The position numbers and the translations under genes were made by a program. A stretch of DNA of 64,000 nucleotides, from contig NZ_CP072110.1 in the NCBI RefSeq assembly GCF_017638545.1, forward strand, positions 2,294,001-2,358,000. Direction: 5' to 3'. This stretch comes from Psychrosphaera ytuae. Lineage in GTDB: Bacteria; Pseudomonadota; Gammaproteobacteria; Enterobacterales; Alteromonadaceae. The notes below the pieces were generated by a model. It searched no databases. It had not been told where the DNA came from and saw only the letters and a program-made list of their open reading frames with translations. Shown piece after piece: positions 46,561 through 54,562 of this stretch (position 1 is its first letter; every line of letters begins with the position of its first letter).

Positions 46561-47949
46561 ATGCGAATAAAGTTAACAAAAATAAGTTGGTTGTTTCCTC
46601 TTTCTGCTCTGGTTAGTACTTCCGTAAGTGCACTTGATAATAATAGAGTACATACAGTAGATGCGGACTTACATAATATTGTTGAACAAGTATCAGCTGA
46701 ACGCATAGAAAAAGATATAGAAAAATTAGTTAGCTTTGGTACACGTCACACGCTATCTGATACGAAATCCGACACGAGGGGAATTGGTGCTGCTAGGCGC
46801 TGGATAAAAGCGGAATTCGACAAGATCTCTGCAGAGTGTGGTGGCTGTTTACAGGTGTTTTACCAATCAAAAACAATCAAAGGTGAAAAGCGAATCCCTG
46901 ATGCCACAGAAGTAGTCAGCGTCATAGCGATTCAGAGTGGTGAAACAGACCCGGGCCGTTATGTTCTAATGTCAGGCGATATAGATTCTCGCGTTACGGA
47001 CGTTATGGACTTTACTTCTGATTCTCCGGGCGCAAATGATAATGCATCTGGTGTCGCGGGTACTCTAGAAGCTGCAAGAGTATTAAGTAAATATAAATTC
47101 AACGGCAGTATTGTATATGCAGCATTAGCAGGTGAAGAGCAAGGCCTATTTGGTGGCAAGATTTTGGCAGAGTATGCGCAAAAGGAAAATTGGCGCCTAA
47201 AAGCTGTTTTGAACAATGATATGATTGGTAATGTTCAAGGTATCAACGGTGTCATCAATAATACAACGGCTAGAATTTTTGCTGAAGGTACTCGTCAAAC
47301 TGAGACAACCTCAGAAGCTCGTACTCGTCGTTTTACCGGTGGCGAAGTTGACTCTCCAAGTAGAAATTTGGCTCGTTATATAGACCTAATGGCGGACCGT
47401 TACATTCCGAATTTAGACACAATGGTAGTGTATCGTTTAGACCGTTTTGGTCGTGGAGGACACCATCGTCCTTTTAATGACCTTGGCTATCCAGGCGTTA
47501 GAATTATGGAAACAAATGAGAATTACAATCGCCAACACCAAGATCTCAGAACTGAAAATGGTATTGAGTATGGCGATACAATCGATGGCGTGGATTTTGA
47601 TTATGCCGCTAAGCTGACAGCGCTTAATGCAGTAAGTCTTGCGTCCATGGCATGGGCACCTACCCCACCTGCTAATGTAAAGATCAGTGGTGCAGTTAAG
47701 CCAGATACTACACTTTCTTGGGCACAGGCGAACGCGGAGCAAAACCCACAATTAGCAGGCTACAAAATTTATTGGCGTTATACCGATGCGCCGCAATGGC
47801 AATACAGTAAATTTGTCGGCAACGTTACTGAATACACTTTAAAAAATGTTGTAATAGATAACTACTTTTTTGGTGTTGCAAGTGTGAGTACAGATGGTAC
47901 AGAAAGTCCTGTGGTCTTCCCTGGAGCGGCCGGCGCTTTTGGTGAATAA
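46561..47949 (+). CDS. Secreted M28-like zinc aminopeptidase with C-terminal Fn3-like domain
   Basis: Exported peptidase-like protein of 462 residues. The signal peptide ends about SVSALDN (residue ~25). The M28 catalytic part (~30-370) shows GANDNASGVAGTLEAAR (bridging Asp), AGEEQGLFGGK (catalytic and metal Glu), LNNDMIGN (metal Asp) and GGHHRPFNDLGYPGVR (metal His). The first metal-ligand motif, normally His-x-Asp, reads MSGDIDSR, with Asp140 in place of His. Residues ~375-460 form a fibronectin III-like domain (PPANVKISGAVKPDTTLSWA, YKIYWRYTD). It should be secreted or periplasmic. AAGGA lies upstream of the ATG. The His-to-Asp change could alter the metal site or mark a subgroup. Confidence 0.87.
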   Translation: MRIKLTKISWLFPLSALVSTSVSALDNNRVHTVDADLHNIVEQVSAERIEKDIEKLVSFGTRHTLSDTKSDTRGIGAARRWIKAEFDKISAECGGCLQVFYQSKTIKGEKRIPDATEVVSVIAIQSGETDPGRYVLMSGDIDSRVTDVMDFTSDSPGANDNASGVAGTLEAARVLSKYKFNGSIVYAALAGEEQGLFGGKILAEYAQKENWRLKAVLNNDMIGNVQGINGVINNTTARIFAEGTRQTETTSEARTRRFTGGEVDSPSRNLARYIDLMADRYIPNLDTMVVYRLDRFGRGGHHRPFNDLGYPGVRIMETNENYNRQHQDLRTENGIEYGDTIDGVDFDYAAKLTALNAVSLASMAWAPTPPANVKISGAVKPDTTLSWAQANAEQNPQLAGYKIYWRYTDAPQWQYSKFVGNVTEYTLKNVVIDNYFFGVASVSTDGTESPVVFPGAAGAFGE

Positions 47950-47983
47950 CTCACTAATAATATGAGCTCTCAGTAATGAATAT

Positions 47984-48012
47984 GCGGGTTTATGTGCTAA
48001 AATCCGCCTTTC
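47984..48012 (+). terminator. Probable terminator after the M28 gene
   Basis: GCGGGTTT (47984-47991) pairs with AAATCCGC (48000-48007, one G-T pair), followed by CTTTCT. A moderate terminator 34 bases past the stop codon. Confidence 0.5.
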
Positions 48013-48085
48013 TCATAATTTAATTTTAATCGTCAAAAATTAGTTCAGGCTCACATTTTGAGTTAGTTATTATTAAGAGCTCCCC

Positions 48086-49075
48086 ATGTCAAAAAAGAAG
48101 TTAGATCGTAAATTCTGTGTCGCTCCCATGTTGGATTGGACTGATCGACATTGTCGCTATTTTTATCGTGCCATGTCGTCTCACGCTGTCTTGTATACAG
48201 AAATGGTTACAACCGGTGCGATCATTCATGGCAAAGGTGACTTTTTAAAGTTTAATGAGTTTGAACAACCTGTTGCGTTACAACTGGGTGGCAGTGATCC
48301 TGAAGCTTTAGCACACTGCGCTAAATTGGCAGAAGAACGCGGCTATGATGAGGTAAACCTTAATGTAGGTTGCCCTTCAGATCGTGTTCAAAATGGTATG
48401 TTTGGTGCCTGCTTGATGGCAAAACCAGAATTGGTGGCGGAGTGTGTTGCGGCGATGAAAGCCGTTACGACAATTCCTATCACAGTAAAATCTCGCATTG
48501 GAATAGACGATCAGGATAGTTTTGAGTTTCTGTTAGATTTTATTACTAAAGTTAAAGAAGCTGGCTGCGAGACGTTTATCATTCATGCTCGAAAAGCTTG
48601 GCTAACGGGTCTCTCTCCTAAAGAGAATCGTGATATTCCTCCTTTAGATTATCCTCGCGTTTACAAGATAAAAGAGCTGTTTCCTGAGCTAGAAATCATT
48701 ATTAACGGTGGAATTAAGACCTTTGAAGAATCCTTAGAACACCTCAAACACGTTGATGGTGTAATGATGGGCCGTGAGGTTTACCACAACCCTTATATTA
48801 TGGCCGACGTTGACAACATTATATATGGCGTTGATAAACCAAAGGTAAAACGCTCAGACGTATTATCACAAATAGGTGACTATATAGAGTCCCATGAGGA
48901 TGACGGTGGCAGAGCGTGGCATGTGTTACGTCACATGATGGGTCTCTATCAGGGGTTGCCAGGCGCAAAAATATGGCGTCGCTATTTAAGTGAAAATGCG
49001 GTTAAAACAGACCGAAAAGGCAAGGACTTGTTATTTGATGCAACGTCTTTTTTTAGAGAAAGAGGAATTGACTAA
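48086..49075 (+). CDS. dusA: tRNA-dihydrouridine(20/20a) synthase
   Basis: FMN-dependent DusA of 329 residues, reducing U20 and U20a of tRNAs. It begins near FCVAPMLDWTDRHCRYFYRA, the diagnostic DusA opening, and has QLGGSDPEALAHCAKLAEER, EVNLNVGCPSDRVQNGMFGACLM with the catalytic Cys, VKSRIGIDD, FIIHARKAWLTGLSPKENR (DusA-specific) and GVMMGREVYHNPY for the FMN phosphate. Cytoplasmic. In E. coli dusA (yjbN) is immediately followed by pspG, a sigma54/PspF gene; here it is followed by a sigma54-type promoter and a psp cluster, a notable parallel. Confidence 0.96.
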   Translation: MSKKKLDRKFCVAPMLDWTDRHCRYFYRAMSSHAVLYTEMVTTGAIIHGKGDFLKFNEFEQPVALQLGGSDPEALAHCAKLAEERGYDEVNLNVGCPSDRVQNGMFGACLMAKPELVAECVAAMKAVTTIPITVKSRIGIDDQDSFEFLLDFITKVKEAGCETFIIHARKAWLTGLSPKENRDIPPLDYPRVYKIKELFPELEIIINGGIKTFEESLEHLKHVDGVMMGREVYHNPYIMADVDNIIYGVDKPKVKRSDVLSQIGDYIESHEDDGGRAWHVLRHMMGLYQGLPGAKIWRRYLSENAVKTDRKGKDLLFDATSFFRERGID

Positions 49076-49079
49076 TAGT

Positions 49080-49094
49080 TAGTCAAATTAACCA
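49080..49094 (+). promoter_or_regulatory. Candidate enhancer (PspF-like) site upstream of the first sigma54 promoter
   Basis: TAGTCAAATTAACCA, matching the shared motif TRGTYAAATT-RACCA-like (imperfect palindrome TGGTYAA-W-TTRACCA) also found twice before pspA. Its centre lies about 130 bases upstream of the expected start site of the sigma54 promoter at 49191. It overlaps the region just past dusA. Confidence 0.5.
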
Positions 49095-49097
49095 TTC

Positions 49098-49121
49098 GGG
49101 TGGTAAAACTCTTTATCACCC
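49098..49121. repeat. Hairpin after dusA
   Basis: GGGTGGTAAA (49098-49107) - ACTC - TTTATCACCC (49112-49121), a ten-pair stem with one G-T pair. No T-tract follows, so it may stabilise the dusA mRNA end or be part of the control region. Confidence 0.55.
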
Positions 49122-49190
49122 AACTACTCGCCAAACAGAATCATTAAAATAAATCATTATATAACAGTGGTTTATTAATTTTTTAATTGA

Positions 49191-49206
49191 TGGCACAACC
49201 TTTGTA
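49191..49206 (+). promoter_or_regulatory. Sigma54-type promoter before the small-protein genes
   Basis: TGGCACAACCTTTGTA: a perfect -24 element TGGCAC and a -12 element TTGT (consensus TTGC), with the required ten bases between GG and GT. The start site would be near 49217, 39 bases before ATG 49256. Confidence 0.65.
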
Positions 49207-49255
49207 AATGTTATAGCGACTAAAGATATACACATTTAACTAAAGGAGAAACATC

Positions 49256-49492
49256 ATGCAATCTTTAATCTTAGCAACTAGTATCGCTCTTACTTCACCA
49301 GTATCTATTTCAAACTTAAATGATACAGAAGCGCTAACACAAGCTGTGCATCAAGAAGTAAATGCGGTAAGGAAAGTAGTTCAATATCAGACAAAAATTG
49401 ATATTCAAGATACTTTTTTGTTTCAAGCAAAACACTCAATCGCATTGGCTAAAAAACAGTTTTCTGTAAAACAGTCAGAGCTTGGTGAATAA
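49256..49492 (+). CDS. Unknown small protein, psp-cluster associated
   Basis: A 78-residue protein. The first ~19 residues are hydrophobic (SLILATSIALTSPVSIS) and may be a signal peptide or weak anchor without basic residues; the rest is a Gln/Lys-rich helix (QAVHQEVNAVRKVVQYQTKI to LAKKQFSVKQSELGE). AAAGGAG lies upstream of ATG 49256. It follows a sigma54-type promoter and leads into a 38-residue membrane protein gene two bases later. Position right after dusA is where E. coli has pspG, but the sequence does not resemble PspG. A role in envelope stress is inferred only from context. Confidence 0.65.
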   Translation: MQSLILATSIALTSPVSISNLNDTEALTQAVHQEVNAVRKVVQYQTKIDIQDTFLFQAKHSIALAKKQFSVKQSELGE

Positions 49493-49493
49493 T

Positions 49494-49610
49494 ATGGTGA
49501 GCCTTTTAACTTTACTTCTTGTAGTGCTCTCACCTGTATTGAGCTTGGGTATCGTTTATGGTTTTGTAAATATTTACACGACTTATATTGGTTTCATTAA
49601 TTTAAAGTAG
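49494..49610 (+). CDS. Unknown 38-residue membrane protein
   Basis: Tiny gene encoding MVSLLTLLLVVLSPVLSLGI and a second hydrophobic half (VYGFVNIYTTYIGFINLK). It is almost entirely hydrophobic, fitting one or two membrane segments. ATG 49494 starts one base after the stop codon of the 78-residue gene, so it is likely translated by reinitiation. It lies downstream of a sigma54-type promoter and upstream of pspA. Small single-pass proteins such as PspB/PspD are common in psp systems, but I see no clear homology. A chance open frame cannot be excluded, though the spacing and composition argue for a gene. Confidence 0.55.
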   Translation: MVSLLTLLLVVLSPVLSLGIVYGFVNIYTTYIGFINLK

Positions 49611-49985
49611 CAAATTAGTTCGCAGTCAATTTGCTACGCAGTTGTTTTCCCCTCTTCTACGCTTTCTAGTCAATTTCCTACTGTTTAAATCCACCAAACC
49701 TTTAACCTCATTATTTGTTTACTTATCTAGTGTGTGATTACTCACATTTACTTTGGCGTTATTTCATTTTTTTGCACTCAATGGGCAAATCATAAGCTTG
49801 GTTAAATTCACTAACCCTTGTGGTTAAATTGACCAATCGCGGTTTGCCTGATTCAATCGCGAAACTTGTGCAATTTAAAAAGTTATTAAAAATCATAACC
49901 TTGCGTTTGTTTTAATTTTGGCACATCAATTGGAAGTAAGTATTGGAACACTAAATAACAATGTAAAGATTCTAAGGAGAACGAC
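49611..49985 (+). promoter_or_regulatory. pspA control region
   Basis: No gene is seen in these 375 bases. Two related sites, TGGTTAAATTCACTA (49799-49813) and TGGTTAAATTGACCA (49821-49835), lie exactly 22 bases apart, two helical turns, and match the motif upstream of the first sigma54 promoter. A second sigma54-type promoter TGGCACATCAATTGGA is at 49919-49934 (perfect -24; -12 TTGG instead of TTGC), with a start site near 49945. The sites are about 117 and 139 bases upstream of it, as expected for enhancer sites of an activator such as PspF. Confidence 0.6.
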
Positions 49986-50645
49986 ATGGGTGTTATTACA
50001 AGATTCGTTGATGTTTTAAATGCAAATATAAACTCTGCTTTAGATAAAGCAGAAAAACCAGAACACATGCTGCGACTTGTCATTCAAGAAATGGAAGAAG
50101 CGTTAGTAGAAGCTCGTAGCCACGCAGCAAGTTGTATTGCAGAAAAAAAACATGCCACGCGTAAGCTAGAACATTTACAAGCACAACAGCAGCAGTGGAG
50201 CGAAAAGGCCGAAATCGCTTTGACAAAGGGCCGTGAAGATTTGGCAAGGGAAGCGCTTGTGGTCAAAAATAGTTTGAACGCAGACGTGGTCGCTTTAGAA
50301 AAGCATGTTGCTGCTGCTGATGAAGACCTGGCAAAAATAACGGAAGATACTAATCGCTTACAACAAAAGCTAACTGAAGCTCGTGAGAACGTGAAGCGTA
50401 TTGACCGCAGAGTAACGACAGTAGAAGTTCAGTTACGCAGTCGCAGTGCACTTGAGAGCAACAAGATAGATACCGTTAACCAAAAATATGAGCAGCTTCA
50501 GCGAAAGGTTGTCGAGTTAGAAAGTCAAGTTGATGCCTATGATTTGACGACTTCTAGTCTTCAAGATGAGTTTAGAAAACTCGAAACAGAATCTGAAGTA
50601 AACGAGCAGTTAGAGGCTTTAAAGAAAAAAGTAGCGAATGCTTAA
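49986..50645 (+). CDS. pspA: Phage shock protein A
   Basis: PspA/Vipp1 (ESCRT-III-like) protein of 219 residues (E. coli 222). It starts MGVITRFVDVLNANINSALD with the amphipathic membrane-sensing helix and the family's EKPEHMLRLVIQEMEEALVE, followed by long coiled coils (~25-215) rich in Glu, Lys and Gln. PspA coats damaged inner membrane and, in enterobacteria, also restrains PspF. AAGGAG lies upstream of the ATG. It follows a sigma54-type promoter with paired enhancer-like sites. The pspC-like gene starts ten bases after its stop; no pspB is found between them. Confidence 0.94.
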   Translation: MGVITRFVDVLNANINSALDKAEKPEHMLRLVIQEMEEALVEARSHAASCIAEKKHATRKLEHLQAQQQQWSEKAEIALTKGREDLAREALVVKNSLNADVVALEKHVAAADEDLAKITEDTNRLQQKLTEARENVKRIDRRVTTVEVQLRSRSALESNKIDTVNQKYEQLQRKVVELESQVDAYDLTTSSLQDEFRKLETESEVNEQLEALKKKVANA

Positions 50646-50655
50646 GGAGACCGTG

Positions 50656-50865
50656 ATGAACAAGCAATATATTGGTGACCCAATTTGTAAAGATCAGTTA
50701 AACAGAAAACTTACTGGAGTATGCGCAGGTATTGGACGTCATTTTAATCTCCCTGTCTGGGGTGTGCGAACCGCGGCTGTATTGTTCACATTGTTCGCAC
50801 CACTTGCGGGCGTCTTCGGCTACTTTTTAGCATCTGTATTAATGCCAACCAAACGCTTTTATTAG
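50656..50865 (+). CDS. pspC: PspC-domain membrane protein (short)
   Basis: A 69-residue PspC-domain protein, about half the length of E. coli PspC (119). ATG 50656 has AAGGAG six bases upstream; the reading from 50638 overlaps pspA. The domain signature is complete: LNRKLTGVCAGIGRHFNLPV then WGVRTAAVLFTLFAPLAGVFGYFLASVLMP with two closely spaced hydrophobic parts. The C-terminal periplasmic leucine-zipper part of classical PspC is missing. With no pspB alongside, signalling to PspA may differ from that in E. coli. It is followed 39 bases later by a membrane protein gene. Confidence 0.88.
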   Translation: MNKQYIGDPICKDQLNRKLTGVCAGIGRHFNLPVWGVRTAAVLFTLFAPLAGVFGYFLASVLMPTKRFY

Positions 50866-50904
50866 TGTTTGGTTGGATAAATAAACAGTTTTTGGAGAAA
50901 GGAT

Positions 50905-51243
50905 ATGTCTAATTTTGTTAAAGTCGTAGGGGCACTTTTTGTTCTGTTTTTGATCTTGAGCATTATGCCTGGCTTCTACTTTCATACAGAGTCATTTTTA
51001 CATTGGATTGATATCGGTGATTGGGCAGGAAACCTACTAGGCTTAGGGATTGCTGTATTGGTCTTTTTTATAATTGGTTGCGTGCTGTTTAGTGTTTTTG
51101 CTGGCATTTTTGTCGCTATTGCAATGGTTTTTGGCGCATTGGTCTTGGCTGGCTTAAGTGCGGTTTGGCCATTAGTGTTATTAATTGCAGCGGCGTATTT
51201 TATTTCAAAGAGAAGTGATAATAAGCCTGAGATCTACCGTTAA
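50905..51243 (+). CDS. Unknown membrane protein of the psp cluster (possible PspG relative)
   Basis: A 112-residue protein with three to four hydrophobic segments (VVGALFVLFLILSIMPGF; LLGLGIAVLVFFIIGCVLFSV; IFVAIAMVFGALVLAGLSAVWPLVLLIAAAYFI) and a short charged tail. The C-terminal half, hydrophobic segments with Gly and Ala followed by WPLVLLIAAAYFISK, loosely recalls PspG (PWLLLAIAVVWVIKA), and E. coli pspG is next to dusA, as this cluster is. The similarity is weak and by eye. GGAGAAAGG lies upstream of ATG 50905. It probably belongs to the pspA-pspC operon (39-base gap). Confidence 0.65.
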   Translation: MSNFVKVVGALFVLFLILSIMPGFYFHTESFLHWIDIGDWAGNLLGLGIAVLVFFIIGCVLFSVFAGIFVAIAMVFGALVLAGLSAVWPLVLLIAAAYFISKRSDNKPEIYR

Positions 51244-51311
51244 TTATTATTCCAATCAACTAATTGCATGGGTATGATGGCTAAATTGGACTAAACTTGG
51301 AGTGCCATCAC

Positions 51312-51758
51312 GTGAAAAACATTATATTAATTGTTTTATCTTTAATTGGATTATCGAGTCAGGCGGCTGAATTGGATCAATTATCGACTGAAAACGCAAA
51401 AGTTCGAGCAGTTATCCCAGGCGCAGTTAACACTGCAGGATATTTAATAGTAAAGAATAACAGCGATAAAGATGTAAAGCTGGTTTCAGCTTCATCACCT
51501 ATCGCTAAACGCGTCGAATTTCATCAACACCTACATCAAGGTGGTCTGATGAAAATGATCAAACTGGATAATGTTACTGTTCCAGCCAATGGTGAAGTGG
51601 TGTTTGAATCTGGCGGATTGCACATTATGTTTTTAGGAGTCGATTCGACAATGGCTAATAACAAAACCGCCAATGTGCGTTTGATGGATTCAAATGGCAA
51701 CGAGCTGTCGGTAGAGTTCAAAGTTGAATCTATCCATCAAAAAATAAGACATCATTAA
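51312..51758 (+). CDS. Periplasmic copper chaperone, PCu(A)C family
   Basis: A 148-residue secreted cupredoxin-like copper chaperone. I prefer GTG 51312, nine bases after GGAG, because it yields a clean signal peptide MKNIILIVLSLIGLSSQAAE; a TTG at 51297 adds five residues including a Cys. The copper-binding signature H-x(n)-M-x(n)-H-x-M is present: EFHQHLHQGGLMKM, then GGLHIMFLG. The family supplies Cu(I) to cytochrome oxidase assembly (Sco1/CuA site) or other periplasmic acceptors. The His-rich tail (HQKIRHH) is a further possible metal site. It lies 68 bases after the psp cluster and 12 before the DUF2333 gene. Confidence 0.87.
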   Translation: MKNIILIVLSLIGLSSQAAELDQLSTENAKVRAVIPGAVNTAGYLIVKNNSDKDVKLVSASSPIAKRVEFHQHLHQGGLMKMIKLDNVTVPANGEVVFESGGLHIMFLGVDSTMANNKTANVRLMDSNGNELSVEFKVESIHQKIRHH

Positions 51759-51770
51759 AGGAGTTTTGAA

Positions 51771-52748
51771 ATGCAGAAATGGCTTGTATCAGGTTTTGGA
51801 TTTATTGTTGTTGTTTTGTATCTTCTATCTCAGTATTGGAGCTTTATGCCTGAGACATTCTCTGTGGAAGAAAAATCAACGGCGATAGCCCAGCAAAACG
51901 GCGTCACACCTGTTACTGGATACACAACAACAAATACACTTATTGAAGTTACCAATGTATTGTTGAACAAGCCTGGTGGTTACATGTCAAATGATGTGAC
52001 GCCTCCTTCTGTATTTTTAGACAATATTCCGGCCTTTGAGTTTGGTGCGTTAGAGATGATCCGTGATCTCGCTCTTGCTCTGCGCAAAGACTTTAGTCGT
52101 TCTCAGTCACAATCCGTTGAAAATCCTTATTTGAAAATAGCTCAGCCACAGTTCAACATTGACCATAAATCATGGGCTTTTCCAAGTGCTGAGGGTGAAT
52201 ATAGTAAGGCAGTTGATGCACTTATCGACTACAGAGATTCCCTTGCTGATGATAATCAGAACTCTGCCCAATTTTATGCCCGCGCAGACAACTTAAGAGA
52301 TTGGTTAGGTGAAGTCGAAAAGCGTTTAGGTAGTTTAAGCCAGCGCTTGAGTGCCAGCGTAGGGCAGGACCGAATAAATATCGATCTTGCTGGTGATCAA
52401 GCTGCCCGCCAATCTACTAACAGCCCACAACAACTAGCTGTTAAAACAAGTTGGTGGAAAATAGACGATGTATTTTATGAGGCCAGAGGTGCGTCTTGGG
52501 CTTTATTACATTTTTTAAAGGCAGTAGAAGTTGACTTCGCAGCGACACTACAAAAGAAAAATGCAACAGCCAGCCTACGTCAAATTATTAGGGAGTTAGA
52601 GGCTACTCAGCATACGGTTTGGAGTCCGATGATATTAAATGGCAGTGGCTTTGGTATGTTAGCGAATCACTCATTAGTGATGGCCAATTACATTTCCCGC
52701 GCAAATGCAGCGATCATCGATTTAAACAAACTATTAGTTCAAGGATAA
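51771..52748 (+). CDS. DUF2333 family protein
   Basis: Inner-membrane-anchored protein of 325 residues, recognised as DUF2333 by its length and blocks such as NVLLNKPGGYMSNDVTPPSV, NIPAFEFGALEMIRDLALAL and YDIYEARGASWALLHFLKAV-like FYEARGASWALLHFLKAV. One N-terminal hydrophobic segment (~5-24), then a periplasmic helical domain. Function unknown. AAAGGAG lies upstream of ATG 51771. It is 12 bases after the copper chaperone gene and six before the TIGR04219 gene, so the three are probably one operon. In related bacteria DUF2333 and TIGR04219 genes are also near psp genes as far as I recall. Confidence 0.85.
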   Translation: MQKWLVSGFGFIVVVLYLLSQYWSFMPETFSVEEKSTAIAQQNGVTPVTGYTTTNTLIEVTNVLLNKPGGYMSNDVTPPSVFLDNIPAFEFGALEMIRDLALALRKDFSRSQSQSVENPYLKIAQPQFNIDHKSWAFPSAEGEYSKAVDALIDYRDSLADDNQNSAQFYARADNLRDWLGEVEKRLGSLSQRLSASVGQDRINIDLAGDQAARQSTNSPQQLAVKTSWWKIDDVFYEARGASWALLHFLKAVEVDFAATLQKKNATASLRQIIRELEATQHTVWSPMILNGSGFGMLANHSLVMANYISRANAAIIDLNKLLVQG

Positions 52749-52754
52749 AGCCCG

Positions 52755-53501
52755 ATGGATAAGAATAAATGGTTGACTATGTTTGCGGCGATGCTAGTTT
52801 GTGGCAGCGTGAGTGCAGCACCTTTAGTTGATATTTCTTTAGGTGTTAAACAATGGGAGTCTGGCTCCGACTCCATGTTTGGCGAGGCAAACGATAGTTT
52901 ATTGTCTTATACACACTCTGATGAATCGCAGTACTTATTAAGCGCCCAACTCGACCATTCGATACCTTTAATTCCGAACGCGCGCCTAACATATCAAAAT
53001 TTGGACTTTGATAGCTCTTATAATTTAGAGCAGACATTCATACTTGCAGGTACAACCTTTCCAGTTGCTAGTAATCTTGTTTCAAACCACGAACTCACGA
53101 TACAAGACACAACCTTGTATTACGAAGTGTTGGACGTCAGATTGGTAACAATCAATTTAGGTGTTACTGGACGTTATCAAGAAGCTTCGGTGAACATCAG
53201 AGAAACAATGGATAATACTCGGTCCTCCTCAAGTGCTGACAGCTACGAGTTGTTGGCACATGGTCGAGTGAATTTGGACTTGCCTCTTTTTGGTTTTTAC
53301 GGTTTTGCAGAACTTAACAAAGGAAGCGATAACGAGCTAACAATGGCTGGCATAGGATATGAATTCGATAATACAATTTTACCGAATATAAAGATCGAGT
53401 TTGGTGTTATCGAACAAAAGGTTTCATTTGACCGTGATGATGGTTTTATTTTCGAGCAGGCTTTTGACAGCAGTTATCTGGGTTTAGAACTGGTGTTTTA
53501 A
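52755..53501 (+). CDS. TIGR04219 family outer-membrane beta-barrel protein
   Basis: Outer-membrane protein of 248 residues: signal peptide MDKNKWLTMFAAMLVCGSVSA, then APLVDISLGVKQWESGSDS, the family's first-strand signature, and eight or so amphipathic strands ending in YLGLELVF with a C-terminal Phe for BAM recognition. The role is unknown; relatives are small barrels without an assigned ligand. It is the last gene of the run from the copper chaperone and its last four bases overlap the 3' end of the convergent TIGR03899 gene. Confidence 0.87.
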   Translation: MDKNKWLTMFAAMLVCGSVSAAPLVDISLGVKQWESGSDSMFGEANDSLLSYTHSDESQYLLSAQLDHSIPLIPNARLTYQNLDFDSSYNLEQTFILAGTTFPVASNLVSNHELTIQDTTLYYEVLDVRLVTINLGVTGRYQEASVNIRETMDNTRSSSSADSYELLAHGRVNLDLPLFGFYGFAELNKGSDNELTMAGIGYEFDNTILPNIKIEFGVIEQKVSFDRDDGFIFEQAFDSSYLGLELVF

Positions 53502-54385
53502 ACCCGGTTATAAACCTCAACATCATTACCAACTAATTGGTTGAACTGGCTTAAGATATCTACGATTAACTTTTGATCTTTTGCTGGCTTAACCAATTGA
53601 CTCAATTCATATCCCGCCTGGGTTAATTTGTAATAAGTAAACACAACGTCTTTTTGTTTGATTGCAACATCGTAAGTTTGACCTTGATAGTTTACTTTGA
53701 GTTCATCTTTGGGTTGATATGCGGCGGATTCGATTTCTTGTTGATGAATCAATCCAATTTCAATCAGTGTTATTAATTGGCTGTAGTTTAGACCGTGTTT
53801 ACTTAAGTTAACGGTAATTTTGTTGTTGGCGGCAAAAATTGACATGAGAGTTGGCTTTTTATAAATGCCGGTAATCAAGCGCCCCGAGTGTTCCTCACCA
53901 AATCGACATATTAGTTTTACCGCGTGATAAAAGATCTTTGCTTCTTTTGTACTTAGTTCGGACAAGGTCTTTAGGCTGCGATGAGAAAATGATCCAGGCT
54001 TGACCAATTCACGGGCCAATATTTTTGCCCATAGTTCATGTAAGGTTGGTGTAAAACTATTTTTTGCCAACTCTATGTACTTCATAACCCAATCTAAATC
54101 GATTCTTTCTAGTAATGAGTCATCTTTGACGTACTCAACTGCTAGACTAAATATCTGCTCTAAATTGTATTGCTGACGAGCTTCTAATAGTTGTTCGCGC
54201 TTGTGGATGCGTTGACTGATTGACTGTGAAGGGTCGCGCAACAAGACGACTTGGTCATTGGCAAGGTGGTGAAAAATGTTTTGTTCATTAATATCTTGAG
54301 ATGTACTAGTCACCTCAAAATCAATACCCGTAATTTGTTTGACGATATTTAAATATTTGGTTCGGGAACTGGGTTGGTTGCTCAT
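53498..54385 (-). CDS. TIGR03899 family protein
   Basis: A 295-residue soluble protein of the TIGR03899 family, whose function is unknown. Visible blocks: QRIHKREQLLEARQQYNLEQ, LDWVMKYIELAKNSFTPTLHELWAKILARELVKPGSFSHRSLKTLSEL, of which HELWAKILARE-KPGSFS resembles the DUF2806 region, and YYKLTQAGYELSQLV near the end, a winged-helix-like strand. It is highly charged at the N-terminus with no membrane segment. It converges on the TIGR04219 gene with a four-base overlap and is divergent from the REC-EAL gene, 177 bases away. Confidence 0.8.
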   Translation of the reverse strand: MSNQPSSRTKYLNIVKQITGIDFEVTSTSQDINEQNIFHHLANDQVVLLRDPSQSISQRIHKREQLLEARQQYNLEQIFSLAVEYVKDDSLLERIDLDWVMKYIELAKNSFTPTLHELWAKILARELVKPGSFSHRSLKTLSELSTKEAKIFYHAVKLICRFGEEHSGRLITGIYKKPTLMSIFAANNKITVNLSKHGLNYSQLITLIEIGLIHQQEIESAAYQPKDELKVNYQGQTYDVAIKQKDVVFTYYKLTQAGYELSQLVKPAKDQKLIVDILSQFNQLVGNDVEVYNRV

Positions 54386-54562
54386 ATCTTGCCACAGTTA
54401 TAGGTTTTTAAAACATACTCTTTAATATCGACTTGAAAGTCAAAAAATGTATTAAAAACGAGGTATAAATTAAGCAATTCGGTGAATCTTTTCTACAATG
54501 TATAAGTACAAACCTAAGATTTTTATAACCACTCTTTCTTCGAATTAGGATGTAACTGCTCG

